From the NCBI RefSeq assembly GCF_900104385.1, contig NZ_FNJA01000005.1:1-64000 (forward strand): a stretch of 64,000 nucleotides of DNA. The letters run 5' to 3'. Below, in pieces: positions 35,206 to 44,093 of this stretch (its first letter is position 1; every line of letters begins with the position of its first letter). The position numbers and the translations under genes are program-made. Below the pieces are notes generated by a model that made no database searches, had not been told where the DNA came from, and saw only the letters and a list, made by a program, of their open reading frames with translations. Source of the stretch: Rhodoferax sp. OV413 (GTDB lineage: Bacteria; Pseudomonadota; Gammaproteobacteria; Burkholderiales; Burkholderiaceae_C).

Positions 35206-36081
35206 TCAAAGTCCTGCCGTGGTGGGGGGTTGGGAAATGTTGTATTGCGACCAGCGCTGGAAATGCCGTCGCTCCTCCAGCGCCATCCAGCGGTTGACCG
35301 ACCACAGGTCGGCCACCGGGCTGCAGGTGTAGGGCAGCAAATGCATATAACCGTCGGGACCAAACTCAGGGGTCAGCGTGGTGGTGGCGTAGCCCTTGCG
35401 CAGATGCAGCGCCCACACCGATTCCCAGACACGCTGGTGAAACGCCAGCTCGGCGGTGTATTCGGGTGCGGCCGGATCGGGCACCTGTGGCCCCTGGGCA
35501 TAGGCCACGCGGGCCTGGATGTGGTGGACACGCTCCAGGAACGGGGTCAGGTCGTCCAGTGGATCGTCCAGAAGGCGCTCACAGACCACCACCCAGTGGC
35601 TGATATCGGCGGTGTACTGCAGCTGCGGCAGCTGGCGAACAATGTCCAGCGTGACCCAGGGGCTGTACAGCGAGCTCGCGCGGTGGGTTTCAAAAGTGCA
35701 GGCCACGCCCGCCGCATCGGCCAGGGCTTGCGCACGGCCCAGAAAATCTACCTGCGCGGCCAACGGCCAACGGTCGTTGCCGGCCAGCAGGTTGACGAAA
35801 CGTGGAGCCAGCTCAGTGGCGGCGTCGAAGGCCCGCGCCAGGTGCTGCAAATGCACCTCGGGGCCATCCTGCTGGCGCGGAATCACGTCGGCGCCGCTGA
35901 ACACGGTTGCGATGTAGGCCAGAGCATCGGCCTGCAGGCTGTCGCGCAGCAGGCGCCGTGCTGGCGCATCCATGGGCAGGCGGGCTTCCAGGCCCGCGCA
36001 GCCGGCTTCGCGCAGCTGGGCCACGGTGGCAGCCATATCGCCTTGGGCGCCCCAGGTAGAGCGGAATATCTTGAGTTCCAT
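35206..36081 (-). CDS. Sugar phosphate isomerase/epimerase-like TIM-barrel protein
   Basis: 291 residues in the xylose isomerase-like AP-endonuclease 2 family (IolE/IolI-like). Likely metal ligands are in FETHRAS, YTADISHW and HIQARVA. ATG at 36081 is taken as start; an in-frame TTG six bases upstream would add two residues, and no good ribosome binding site distinguishes them. It sits between the ureohydrolase and oxygenase genes with 15-base and 2-base gaps. Members isomerise or dehydrate small polyhydroxy or keto acids; substrate unknown. Confidence 0.82.
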   Translation of the reverse strand: MELKIFRSTWGAQGDMAATVAQLREAGCAGLEARLPMDAPARRLLRDSLQADALAYIATVFSGADVIPRQQDGPEVHLQHLARAFDAATELAPRFVNLLAGNDRWPLAAQVDFLGRAQALADAAGVACTFETHRASSLYSPWVTLDIVRQLPQLQYTADISHWVVVCERLLDDPLDDLTPFLERVHHIQARVAYAQGPQVPDPAAPEYTAELAFHQRVWESVWALHLRKGYATTTLTPEFGPDGYMHLLPYTCSPVADLWSVNRWMALEERRHFQRWSQYNISQPPTTAGL

Positions 36082-36096
36082 GGACAAAAAAATCGG

Positions 36097-37050
36097 TTAG
36101 CGGTATGCCACACCCGGCAGCACACACAGCATTTCGTAAAGCAAGTTCGCTGCCAGCTGCGAGGTATTGCCACTGACGTCATACGGTGGCGAGACCTCGA
36201 CCAGGTCGCAGCCAACGATGTTCAGGCCGCGGCAGCCGCGCACGATTTCCAGCGCCTGGATGGCGGTCAGGCCGCCGACCTCGGGCGTGCCGGTACCCGG
36301 TGCCCAGGCGGGGTCGATGCCGTCGATATCAAACGTCAAATACACCGGTTTGTCGCCGATCTGGGCCCGCACCTCGGCCATCAGCGGCGCCAGCGACTGG
36401 TACCAGCATTGCTCGGCCTGCACCAGGCGAAAACCCTGGTCCACGCCCCACTGGAAGTCGCCGCTCGCATAGCCTTGGGCGCGCTGGCCGATCTGCACCA
36501 CCCGGCTGCAGTCCAGCAAGCCCTCTTCCACCGCACGACGGAAGGTGGTGCCATGGGCGATCTTTTCGCCAAACATGTCTTCGTTGGTGTCGGTGTGGGC
36601 GTCCACATGCACCAGGGCCACCGGGCCGTGCTTGCGCGCGATGGCCCGCAGGATCGGCAGGGTGATGGTGTGGTCGCCGCCCAGGGTCATGGGCACTACC
36701 GGGTATTGCAGCAGCTGGGTGTAGCTGTCTTCGATGATGCGCACCGACTCCAGCAGGTTGTAGGTATTGATGGCCACGTCGCCAATATCGGCCACGGCCA
36801 GCGAATCGAACGGAGCGGCGCCGGTGGCCATGTTGTACGGCCGGATCATCACGGATTCGGCCCGGATCTGGCGCGGCCCGAAGCGGGTGCCGGCGCGCAG
36901 CGAGGTGCCGATGTCCAGCGGTACGCCGATGAAGGCAGCATCCAGGCCCTCGGCGGTTTCCATGGCGGGCAGCCGCATCATGGTGGAGCGGCCGGCAAAC
37001 CGCGGCATCTCGTTGCCGCTTTGGGGTTGGTACAGAACTTTGGACACCAT
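36097..37050 (-). CDS. Agmatinase/guanidinobutyrase-family ureohydrolase
   Basis: 317 residues with the complete dimanganese site of ureohydrolases: GGDHT (His127), HVDAHTDTNE (Asp150, His152, Asp154) and DIDGIDP (Asp241, Asp243). It hydrolyses a guanidino group to urea plus amine. The residues around LGGDHTITLPILR and the absence of an arginase-specific pattern favour agmatine, guanidinobutyrate or guanidinopropionate as substrate. First gene of the operon, divergent from a LysR regulator. It overlaps nothing, and its promoter region 37051-37183 has an inverted repeat GTTATG/CATAAC. Confidence 0.9.
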   Translation of the reverse strand: MVSKVLYQPQSGNEMPRFAGRSTMMRLPAMETAEGLDAAFIGVPLDIGTSLRAGTRFGPRQIRAESVMIRPYNMATGAAPFDSLAVADIGDVAINTYNLLESVRIIEDSYTQLLQYPVVPMTLGGDHTITLPILRAIARKHGPVALVHVDAHTDTNEDMFGEKIAHGTTFRRAVEEGLLDCSRVVQIGQRAQGYASGDFQWGVDQGFRLVQAEQCWYQSLAPLMAEVRAQIGDKPVYLTFDIDGIDPAWAPGTGTPEVGGLTAIQALEIVRGCRGLNIVGCDLVEVSPPYDVSGNTSQLAANLLYEMLCVLPGVAYR

Positions 37051-37125
37051 GCATCAGCCTTTTCATCTGGCAGCACGCCTACGTGCTGCGATGGGCTGAT
37101 CTTTAGCCAGTCTGGGTTATGGAAA

Positions 37126-37165
37126 AATAGCAGTAAACAAATAATCAGTTTGTAAATTTCATAAC
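37126..37165. promoter_or_regulatory. Candidate LysR operator region between ureohydrolase and LysR genes
   Basis: GTTATGGAAA at 37126-37135 and AAATTTCATAAC at 37154-37165 form an interrupted inverted repeat in an AT-rich divergent spacer. LysR regulators commonly bind two such half sites. Inferred only. Confidence 0.4.
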
Positions 37166-37183
37166 TAAACACAGGCTTATCCC

Positions 37184-38080
37184 ATGGCACAAGGCGCTGA
37201 TCTCAAGCTGCTGCGGATTTTTGCGGCCGTGGCCCGCCACCAGGGCTTTGCCCGCGCCCAGCAGGAGCTGAACCTCACCACCTCGGCCATCAGCACCTAT
37301 ATGGCCCAGCTGGAGAGCGACGTGGGCTTTTCGCTGTGCCGGCGCGGTCGCGGCGGCTTTGCGCTGACGGCCAAGGGCGAGCTGCTGTTGTCGGAAACCC
37401 TGCGCGTGCTGGGCGAGCTGGACGGCTTTGAGCGCTACACCCAGTCGCTGAAGGGCGAACTCGGCGGCACGCTGAAGATGGGTGTGCTCGACACCACGGT
37501 AACCGATGCCTCACTGCCGCTGGCCCAGGCGATCGGGGTGTTTTCCAGCAAGTACCCGGCCATGCACCTGAGCCTGCTGATCCGCAGCCCGTATGAACTG
37601 CAGAAGGGCCTGCTCGACAACGAGCTGGATATCGCCGTGGGCTTCTTCCCGGCCAAGGCCAATGGCCTGGTCTACCACCCGCTGTACCGCGAGCAGCAGT
37701 GGCTGTACTGCAGCGACAGGCACCCTTGCTTTGCCCAGAAGCACCTGCTGCCGGCGGTGGTGTCCGAGCTGAATGTGGTGAGCCGCAGCTACTGGAGCCA
37801 GACCGAGCTGGGCCGGCACGGTTTCAAGCGCAGCGTGGCCACGGTGGAGAGCATGGAAGCCCAGCTGATCCTGATACTGTCGGGCGGCTACATAGGCTAC
37901 CTGCCCGAGCACTACGCCCAGTCCTGGGTCGAGCAGGGCCGGCTGAAGGTGCTGCTGCCCGCCGAGTTTGGCTACCAGTCGCAGTTCTCCCTGGTGCTGC
38001 GCCGCGGCCGCAGCCGTGAGCTACCGCTGCAGGCCATGCGCGAACTGCTGCAGCCCGGCAAGCGCGGCAGCAAGCGCTAG
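37184..38080 (+). CDS. LysR-family regulator of the guanidino/oxygenase operon
   Basis: 298 residues with the winged HTH at 5-65 (RAQQELNLTTSAISTYMAQLE) and an effector domain starting near 90. It is divergent from the ureohydrolase gene with a 133-base spacer, the standard arrangement for a LysR protein controlling the opposite operon. ATG at 37184 has no strong ribosome binding site. The ligand is probably the imported compound or a degradation product. Confidence 0.88.
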   Translation: MAQGADLKLLRIFAAVARHQGFARAQQELNLTTSAISTYMAQLESDVGFSLCRRGRGGFALTAKGELLLSETLRVLGELDGFERYTQSLKGELGGTLKMGVLDTTVTDASLPLAQAIGVFSSKYPAMHLSLLIRSPYELQKGLLDNELDIAVGFFPAKANGLVYHPLYREQQWLYCSDRHPCFAQKHLLPAVVSELNVVSRSYWSQTELGRHGFKRSVATVESMEAQLILILSGGYIGYLPEHYAQSWVEQGRLKVLLPAEFGYQSQFSLVLRRGRSRELPLQAMRELLQPGKRGSKR

Positions 38081-38103
38081 GACGGCAAAAATCTATAAGA
38101 AAT

Positions 38104-38156
38104 CGGTGCCTAGCGCATATTTAGCATGCGCAACCAGCTATAAATTCAATAGCAAA
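38104..38156 (+). repeat. Bipartite hairpin repeat
   Basis: GCGCAT (38113-38118) pairs with ATGCGC (38126-38131), then GCTAT (38137-38141) pairs with ATAGC (38149-38153). It lies between converging genes and may serve as terminator. Confidence 0.8.
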
Positions 38157-38186
38157 CAGACTTTACGGAAAATCAGCCCAGGTGGC

Positions 38187-39170
38187 CTATCGAACAATGG
38201 TCACCGCATTCGGTGCGAGCTTGCGCAGCAATGCGGGTTCCGCCACCGACATCAGGTCTTCGGGTTTGGATTTGGCGGGCACATGGCCCTCACGCACCGC
38301 CCAGCGCGCCTGGCTGTCCATGGTGTTGCTCAGCGACTGGTCCATGCGTACCCTGAAATCGTGCTCGCGCAAATGGGCCTCGGCCAGCGCCTGGCCCAAG
38401 CCCAGGCGTGCCATCAGCACCTGCTGCGCCTTCAAAGGCTGCTCCGCAATAAAGCGCTCGGCGCGCAGCAAGGCCTGCAGCAGCTTGAGCAAATCGGCCT
38501 GCTGTGCGTCCAGCGTGGCGCGGGTGGTGATCAGGCCAAAGTGCTGGGTATAGACGCGCGGGGCCGGTAGCAGCAGACCATTGGCGCCCAAGGCCGCCAA
38601 GGCGTTGGTGGCCACCGGTTCCCAGATGGCGGCAGCGTCAATGTCGCCCTGTTGCAGCGCCCGGACCATCTTGTCGGGCGTCAAGGAAACAATGGTTTCG
38701 TTGCGCGCGCTCAGGTTGTGAAACAGCAACCAGCTGTCGAGAAAGTACTCTGCCGAACTGCCCACCACCGTGCCGATGCGCTTGCCTGCCAGGCTGGCGG
38801 GCGTCGATACGCCGGCACTGCGGCGCGCCACCACCTTGATCTGGTTCGCCGAGGAACTGATGGACGCGATAAAAGCCAGGTCTGGCCGGGTAAAGCTGTT
38901 GACCGTGGCCACCAGCTCGGCCGCGGTGGCCAGCTGCACGCTGCCATCCGCCATCAACCGGTAGCAGTCACGGCCGCTGCTGCAGCTGCGGGTGGTTACC
39001 GCCACACCTTCGCTGTCAAAGTAGCCGTTGGCCTGCGCAACATAGAAAACCAGCGACACCGGCCCTTCCGCCAGCGCCACGCTCAAGCCGGCCGCCGCGG
39101 CAGACCCGCCGGCGGTAGCCAGCAGCATGCATACGCTCCAGAAAACAGCAAGCCTGCGCGGAATACCCAT
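38187..39170 (-). CDS. NMT1/SsuA-type periplasmic binding protein
   Basis: 327 residues with a signal peptide (MGIPRRLAVF to SAAAAG near residue 27) and the NMT1/THI5-like fold: VFYVAQANGYFDSEGV, LAGKRIGTVVGSSAEYFL, DIDAAAIWEPVA. Such proteins bind sulfonates, nitrate-like compounds or pyrimidine precursors for ABC importers. No permease or ATPase gene is nearby; its neighbours are a PAS sensor and a second protein of the same type (41467-42492), with similar sequence layout. A sensing role is therefore possible. ATG at 39170 is used. Confidence 0.85.
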   Translation of the reverse strand: MGIPRRLAVFWSVCMLLATAGGSAAAAGLSVALAEGPVSLVFYVAQANGYFDSEGVAVTTRSCSSGRDCYRLMADGSVQLATAAELVATVNSFTRPDLAFIASISSSANQIKVVARRSAGVSTPASLAGKRIGTVVGSSAEYFLDSWLLFHNLSARNETIVSLTPDKMVRALQQGDIDAAAIWEPVATNALAALGANGLLLPAPRVYTQHFGLITTRATLDAQQADLLKLLQALLRAERFIAEQPLKAQQVLMARLGLGQALAEAHLREHDFRVRMDQSLSNTMDSQARWAVREGHVPAKSKPEDLMSVAEPALLRKLAPNAVTIVR

Positions 39171-39244
39171 TGACGATGCCCTCCTGTAAAACGCTCTCTG
39201 GCATCTTAAAGTTGCCAACAGAAGGACGCGCTGGGGGGCCAGTG

Positions 39245-41461
39245 TTATGCCCCCCTTTTGAGGGACGAAACATCCACGGTCAGCGCATACAAGCCGCGCA
39301 CGCCGCCGTCCGGATGCGGATCGGGGACGTAAGAGGTATGCATGGAGCGCGTGACGCCCTGCATCGCCATCTCACTATCGAACTCCACGCGCTCACCGGC
39401 AAAAGCCCGCTGTAGGTAGGGCAGGCGTTGCTCATACAGCGGTACACCGCCCACCTCGCGCAGGTGCATGCCAATCAGGCTTGCCGGATCGGCGCCCAGC
39501 CAAAGGCGGTAGGTGTCGTTGGCAAACTGGATGTGGTGCCCGGTATCGATGTACGAAATGAGCACCGGAACATTGTTGGTGATGGCGCGCAAAAACTGCT
39601 CGCTGCGCGCCTGCTCCACCTCGGCACGCCGCCCCCGGGTCACGTCAAACGTCATCACATAGAAACCGCGCACCGAACCATCTTCGGCCCTGTCCGGCAC
39701 CATGTGCGCCTGGAAGTAAGCGCCCTTGCCTTTGTGCTGGATATGCCCTTCAAAATGGGCTACCTCGCCCTTCAACACCTGCCGCACATGGGGTTCATGG
39801 ATGGCATAAGCCTCTTCGCCAAGACCGGAGCGCAGCGTGTAGCTCTCGGTATCTTCCGCCTTGATGCCGTAGACCCGGAGCACGGTGCTGTTGGCATACA
39901 GGCAGCGTTCATCCCGGTCGAAATAGCCCACCATGGCGGGGATATGGTCGGTGATGTCCCGCAAGCGGCGTTCACTGGCGAGTAGCTGGGTTTCGGCCCG
40001 TTTGCGTTCGGTAATGTCGCGCAGGAATGCATTGGCGCCATAACGCTCACCGTCACGGACTGCTGCCACCGACAGTTCAATCGGGATCAGCTGGCCCTGC
40101 TTGTTCTGCCCCTGGATTTCGATGCGCCGGTTGACTATCGGGCCTTCGCCGGTCAAGGCAAACTTATCCATTCCGTGGGTATGGGCAGCGCGCGCCTCAA
40201 GTGGAATCAAGAACTCCGTCAAAGGCTTGCCCAGCACCTCGTCGCGCTGCCAGCCAAAGGTTATCTCGGCCTGGCGGTTCCATTCATGCACGCGGCTGTC
40301 GGCATCGATACCGATGAAGGCGTCCGGGGCGTGCGTCAGGATACTGCGCATGCGCTGCTCGCTTTGCGCCTGCGCCAGCTCCGCACGTTTGCGCTCGCTG
40401 ATGTCGAAAGTCATTTCGTAAAAGCCGTTGGCTTGGCCTTCTGCGTCGGTGTCGGGAATGTAGACCGAGTGGTAGTAAACGTCGCCTTGCGCATGCTGGA
40501 CCTTGCGCTCAAATGCGCAACGCTCGCCACGCAAGGCAGCCTCTACGTGCACGGCTATATCCGTATCCGGCCCACCATGGGCGTCCACCACTTTGCGGCC
40601 AAACAAGGCGTCGGCGTCTTGCCCCATGGCTTGCTGCAAGCCCGCGTTGGTGAAGGTGTAGCGCCCTTCCTCATCGACATGGGCTATGCGTGCCGGCAGG
40701 TTATCGGCCACCGCTTTCAGCTGCTTTTGCGTGCGGTGCATCTTCTCCAAACTTTTAGCCAGCGCCACGGTCATTTCGTTGAACCGGCGCGACAACTGGC
40801 CGAACTCGTCATTGCGGTTGTAGGCGGTGCGGACGGTCAGGTCGCCACGCGCTACAGCAGCCGTGGCATCGTCCAGCTGGCTGAGCGGGCCCAGCACGCG
40901 CCGGCGCACCAGCAGAGATACCGCCACCAGAATGGCGAGCATCGCCAGCGGAGATGCAATGGCCAGCGCCTGGAACCGCAGTTCAGCCTGGCGCCGGTTG
41001 CGCGCAGCCTCCTGGTACCACTGGTACGCAAGATCGCTCATGGCCTGGGTGCTGGTCAGCAGCTGGTCAATCAGCAACTCCTTGCGGCGCTGGTTGAAGC
41101 TATCGGCGTCCTGGGGCAGTTGCTGCAGGCTGGAGAACAACTCTGGCAGCGCTTGCACCACCGAGCGGAACTCCAGCAGAGTCGGGCCGATGCCAGCCTT
41201 CGTGTATTCCTCCTGCAGCAAATCCACGATTTCGCCGTGGCGCTGCCGCCATTGCTGGGCCGAACGGTCCTCGGCATGGCGCACATATTCCTGCGTCAAC
41301 ACCAGCAGGCCCGACACCTCGTGCGAGGCGGTCTGCGCGCGCGACTGGCGTTCGTCGGCGGCATTCTCGTCACGGGCGGCACTGACGGTAAACACGGCCA
41401 CAACGAGGCCCACCAACAAGGTCAAAGAAATCGCGGCAATCAGCTGGGTTCTCACGCGCAT
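39245..41461 (-). CDS. Membrane multi-PAS sensor without an output domain
   Basis: 738 residues. Helix 1 (about 7-27) and helix 2 (about 166-186) flank a roughly 140-residue helical periplasmic domain; a HAMP domain follows (about 187-245), then four PAS domains (about 246-370, 371-490, 497-615, 620-735) with PAC endings such as EMTFDISERKRAE and FLRDITERKRAE. The chain stops at the end of the fourth PAS. No histidine kinase, GGDEF, EAL or phosphatase domain is encoded, and only 74 bases separate it from the next gene. It begins 5 bases after the first binding-protein gene. Signalling must be through a partner protein, or the gene is a truncated receptor. Confidence 0.87.
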   Translation of the reverse strand: MRVRTQLIAAISLTLLVGLVVAVFTVSAARDENAADERQSRAQTASHEVSGLLVLTQEYVRHAEDRSAQQWRQRHGEIVDLLQEEYTKAGIGPTLLEFRSVVQALPELFSSLQQLPQDADSFNQRRKELLIDQLLTSTQAMSDLAYQWYQEAARNRRQAELRFQALAIASPLAMLAILVAVSLLVRRRVLGPLSQLDDATAAVARGDLTVRTAYNRNDEFGQLSRRFNEMTVALAKSLEKMHRTQKQLKAVADNLPARIAHVDEEGRYTFTNAGLQQAMGQDADALFGRKVVDAHGGPDTDIAVHVEAALRGERCAFERKVQHAQGDVYYHSVYIPDTDAEGQANGFYEMTFDISERKRAELAQAQSEQRMRSILTHAPDAFIGIDADSRVHEWNRQAEITFGWQRDEVLGKPLTEFLIPLEARAAHTHGMDKFALTGEGPIVNRRIEIQGQNKQGQLIPIELSVAAVRDGERYGANAFLRDITERKRAETQLLASERRLRDITDHIPAMVGYFDRDERCLYANSTVLRVYGIKAEDTESYTLRSGLGEEAYAIHEPHVRQVLKGEVAHFEGHIQHKGKGAYFQAHMVPDRAEDGSVRGFYVMTFDVTRGRRAEVEQARSEQFLRAITNNVPVLISYIDTGHHIQFANDTYRLWLGADPASLIGMHLREVGGVPLYEQRLPYLQRAFAGERVEFDSEMAMQGVTRSMHTSYVPDPHPDGGVRGLYALTVDVSSLKRGA

Positions 41462-41466
41462 AGCAG

Positions 41467-42492
41467 CTAAGGGTGGATGCCTACCGCCGACGGGTTGACC
41501 GTCTTGAGAGGGGCCATATGCATTAATCCAAGAAAATTGGGCGTCGCGGCCCCGGTTACGTGGCCCTCACGGCGGGCCCATCGGGCCTCGCCCTCCATGG
41601 TGCTGATGAGGGACTGGTCCAGCCCCAGCCGGTAGGTGGCACCAGCCCACACCCAGTCGACGAAGCCTTGGTCCAACTTTAACGCGTTGCGCAACACCAA
41701 TTTGGCATCTGCGGGCGAGTCCCGGATGAAGCGTTCGGCGCGCTCGACGGCACGTAACAGCCGCACCAGGTCGTTGTCGCGCTGTTTGACCACGTTGCGA
41801 TGCGCCACCAGGTTGAAAGTCAGGATGTAGGCCCGGTTGGGCGGCAGAACGACAGCATTGTGGCCTAGTGCCTTGATGGCAGAATAGGCATACGGCTCCC
41901 ATAGGGCGACGGCGTCAATCTGCCCATTCTGCAGGGCGGTGGACATGTCCTCCGGCTGCATATTCACCACGGTCAGATTTTGCGGGTTCAGACCTATGGT
42001 CAGCAGATACAGTTCCAGAAAGTACTGGCTGGAGGTACGGGCAACCGCCCCGACACGCTTGCCCGTTAAGTCCATAGGCTTGGCGATGCGGGAGCGCGTA
42101 TGGGCCAACAGCTTCACGTCCTGGCTGGTTGTGACCATGGTTGCGATCACGGCAAAGTCGGTTCTCTCGAAGCTGTTAAAGACGATGGGCAACTCACTCG
42201 ATGTAGACACATCGGCTTGCCCCTCGAGTACCAGCTGCAAGCAGCGGTGGCCGCCGCTGCACTCGGTCAGTGTCACGTCCAGCCCCTCATCCGCGAAGAA
42301 TCCTTTTTGGCTGGCGATATAGATCGGCAGCGACAAAGGCGTCTTGGCGACGGCAATATTCAAGGCCTCGGCCTGCGCGGCAGCAGCACCGGCAGCCATC
42401 GAGGCAAGCACTCCCATACGGCATAGGCCACCGCACAAACGAAGACCGGCTTTCGTCCAACGGTTGCGTCGAAAACAATTCGATAGCTGCAT
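41467..42492 (-). CDS. NMT1/SsuA-type periplasmic binding protein
   Basis: 341 residues with a signal peptide (to about residue 43, AAAQAEA) and the same fold as the protein at 38187: PIYIASQKGFFADEGLDVTL, LTGKRVGAVARTSSQYFLE, QIDAVALWEPYA. Two cysteines in ECSGGHRC are shared in position with the CSSGRDC segment of the other copy, suggesting a common disulfide and a duplication. It is the first gene of a three-gene unit with the PAS sensor. Upstream 42493-42675 holds no gene that I can support. Confidence 0.85.
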   Translation of the reverse strand: MQLSNCFRRNRWTKAGLRLCGGLCRMGVLASMAAGAAAAQAEALNIAVAKTPLSLPIYIASQKGFFADEGLDVTLTECSGGHRCLQLVLEGQADVSTSSELPIVFNSFERTDFAVIATMVTTSQDVKLLAHTRSRIAKPMDLTGKRVGAVARTSSQYFLELYLLTIGLNPQNLTVVNMQPEDMSTALQNGQIDAVALWEPYAYSAIKALGHNAVVLPPNRAYILTFNLVAHRNVVKQRDNDLVRLLRAVERAERFIRDSPADAKLVLRNALKLDQGFVDWVWAGATYRLGLDQSLISTMEGEARWARREGHVTGAATPNFLGLMHMAPLKTVNPSAVGIHP

Positions 42493-42675
42493 GGCGTCGC
42501 CCCAGGATTTTGGAATGGGATGGTGTGTTGTGACTTATTCTTGCACGCCATGCAGCGAAGTAGCGCGCAAATTCTGCGTCGCCGGGGTAGACACCCAAAA
42601 GGAGTGGACGAGCATGACCGGCGCAGCGGCCCATCGCTGCATACAGGCGCCTTTAGACGCCGCAAGTTCTAAGAC

Positions 42676-43008
42676 TTACACGTAGACGTCTACAGACCCA
42701 CCCAGGCCCGGTGTGCGGGCCGAGCTTGCATCGTTGGCCTTCACTTGCTTGGCAGCTTGGGCCGCGAGCTGTTTGCTCATCTGATCTTGCTGGCTTTGCC
42801 GCTGTATGGCGGCAATCTGCTGCTGCACCATCTGGATCTGGTTCTGGATCAGTTTCACCCTTTCCTCTTTGGCTTTGGGCTCCATATCCAGCGATGCCAC
42901 GTTCTTCAGCTGGTCTGCTAGCTGACGCAACTGCTTTTGCAGCGCAGCGATGTCGCCGCCAGCCTTGGAACCCAGCCCACCCGTCGAAGTTGTTGAGGAA
43001 ACTTGCAT
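42676..43008 (-). CDS. FlxA-like coiled-coil protein
   Basis: 110 residues of mostly helical, Gln-rich sequence (IAALQKQLRQLADQLKNV, and MVQQQIAAIQRQSQQDQ), matching the FlxA-like family. These small soluble proteins are often regulated with flagellar genes, but their role is unknown. The ATG at 43008 lies 114 bases from the divergent tetR gene. No flagellar genes are in the window. Confidence 0.75.
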   Translation of the reverse strand: MQVSSTTSTGGLGSKAGGDIAALQKQLRQLADQLKNVASLDMEPKAKEERVKLIQNQIQMVQQQIAAIQRQSQQDQMSKQLAAQAAKQVKANDASSARTPGLGGSVDVYV

Positions 43009-43090
43009 ACAGCTGTTATCGGCAGAAACAGCAAAGTCTGAAGAGCTACCGCTGCGTAAAGTAAACCAAGCGCAAAAATTTGTTTGCAGC

Positions 43091-43115
43091 TACAATAAAC
43101 ATTCCATCCAGATGG
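43091..43115 (+). promoter_or_regulatory. Promoter and candidate TetR operator of the tetR-smr unit
   Basis: A -10-like TACAAT (43091-43096) is followed by the perfect inverted repeat CCATC-CA-GATGG (43104-43115), eight bases before the tetR start. Its position over the transcription start suits autorepression. The -35 is weak. Confidence 0.5.
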
Positions 43116-43122
43116 TTTCTTT

Positions 43123-43698
43123 ATGACATTAGCCCACCAACGACAAAAACAGCCCGAACTGGTCCGCAGCCAATTGCTGGCCGTCATGCGGGAGCTGCTG
43201 GTGCTTGAAGGTTCGCAGGCGCTGACCCTGGACGCCGTCTCCAAGCGCGCAGGCGTCACCAAAGGCGGTCTCCAGCATCACTTTCGCAGCAAGCAGGCCT
43301 TGCTGAATGCGCTGTGCGACCAGCTTTTTGAAGAATTTGAAGAGCGCTACGAACACGCGCTCAGCATCGAGGACGAAGCCCCGGGCCGGCATGCCCGGGC
43401 CTACATACGCACCTGCTTTGACAGCGGTGGCGATTGCAAGCAGGTGGAAACACAGCGGGCCATCGCCCTGCTCGCCTTGAGCTTGCCCGAGTGCCGCGAG
43501 CGCTGGAACACCATGATGCGGCTGGCTCTGAGCCAGGATGGATCTACCCCAGAGGTCGCCAATCTGCTGCTGGTCTGCCGCTTGGCGGCCGACGGCTTCT
43601 GGTTCGCCCAAATGCTGGATGCCTACGACCTGGACGAGCCACGCAAGGCCAGCATTCTTCTTGTACTTTTACGTTTATGTGACGAGGCGGTGAAATGA
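43123..43698 (+). CDS. TetR-family transcriptional regulator
   Basis: 191 residues with an N-terminal HTH (about 26-56, LTLDAVSKRAGVTKGGLQHHF) and a helical ligand-binding domain. It overlaps the start of the small multidrug resistance gene by four bases (ATGA), so it likely represses its own two-gene operon and responds to substrates of the pump. The palindrome at 43104-43115 is the candidate binding site. Confidence 0.9.
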   Translation: MTLAHQRQKQPELVRSQLLAVMRELLVLEGSQALTLDAVSKRAGVTKGGLQHHFRSKQALLNALCDQLFEEFEERYEHALSIEDEAPGRHARAYIRTCFDSGGDCKQVETQRAIALLALSLPECRERWNTMMRLALSQDGSTPEVANLLLVCRLAADGFWFAQMLDAYDLDEPRKASILLVLLRLCDEAVK

Positions 43699-44036
43699 AC
43701 CTGACCACAAGCTATCTGCTGCTGGGCATCGCGATCCTGGCGGAAGTATCTGGAACCACGGCCCTCAAGGCGTCTGATGGATTTACACGCCTGGTACCCA
43801 GTCTGGTGACGGTGGTGGCGTACGCAGCATCCTTTTATGTGCTGTCGCTGACACTCAAGACCCTGCCTATCGGGATTGCCTACGCCATCTGGTCGGGTGC
43901 GGGCATCGTGCTGATTTCGACTGTGAGCTGGATCTACTACGGCCAGCGCTTGGACCTTCCGGCCATGCTGGGCCTGGGCCTGATCATCGCCGGTGTACTG
44001 GTGGTGAATCTGTTCTCCAAGAGCATGACGCACTGA
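43695..44036 (+). CDS. Small multidrug resistance (SMR) family efflux protein
   Basis: 113 residues with four transmembrane helices and the SMR pattern. Glu17 in LAEVSGTTALK corresponds to the proton- and drug-binding Glu14 of EmrE, and GIAYAIWSGAGIVLIS (about 59-74) is a family block. Such dimers export quaternary cations, guanidinium or polyamines with proton antiport. Given the ureohydrolase operon elsewhere in the window, a guanidinium exporter (Gdx) subtype is possible, but no subtype-defining residues could be assigned. Confidence 0.92.
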   Translation: MNLTTSYLLLGIAILAEVSGTTALKASDGFTRLVPSLVTVVAYAASFYVLSLTLKTLPIGIAYAIWSGAGIVLISTVSWIYYGQRLDLPAMLGLGLIIAGVLVVNLFSKSMTH

Positions 44037-44093
44037 CACCCGACTGGGGCTTCGCCAAAGCCTGCAGCTGCAGGCCCGCCTCGACAACGACGC

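Noticed and set aside
37051-37183. Guanidine riboswitch before the ureohydrolase gene
   Set aside because: I looked for conserved guanidine-I/II/III elements (for example paired ACGR loops) and saw none; the spacer fits a LysR divergent promoter better.
39171-39244. Frameshifted GGDEF or kinase domain after the PAS sensor
   Set aside because: Only 74 bases remain before the next gene, and none of the frames encodes such a domain.
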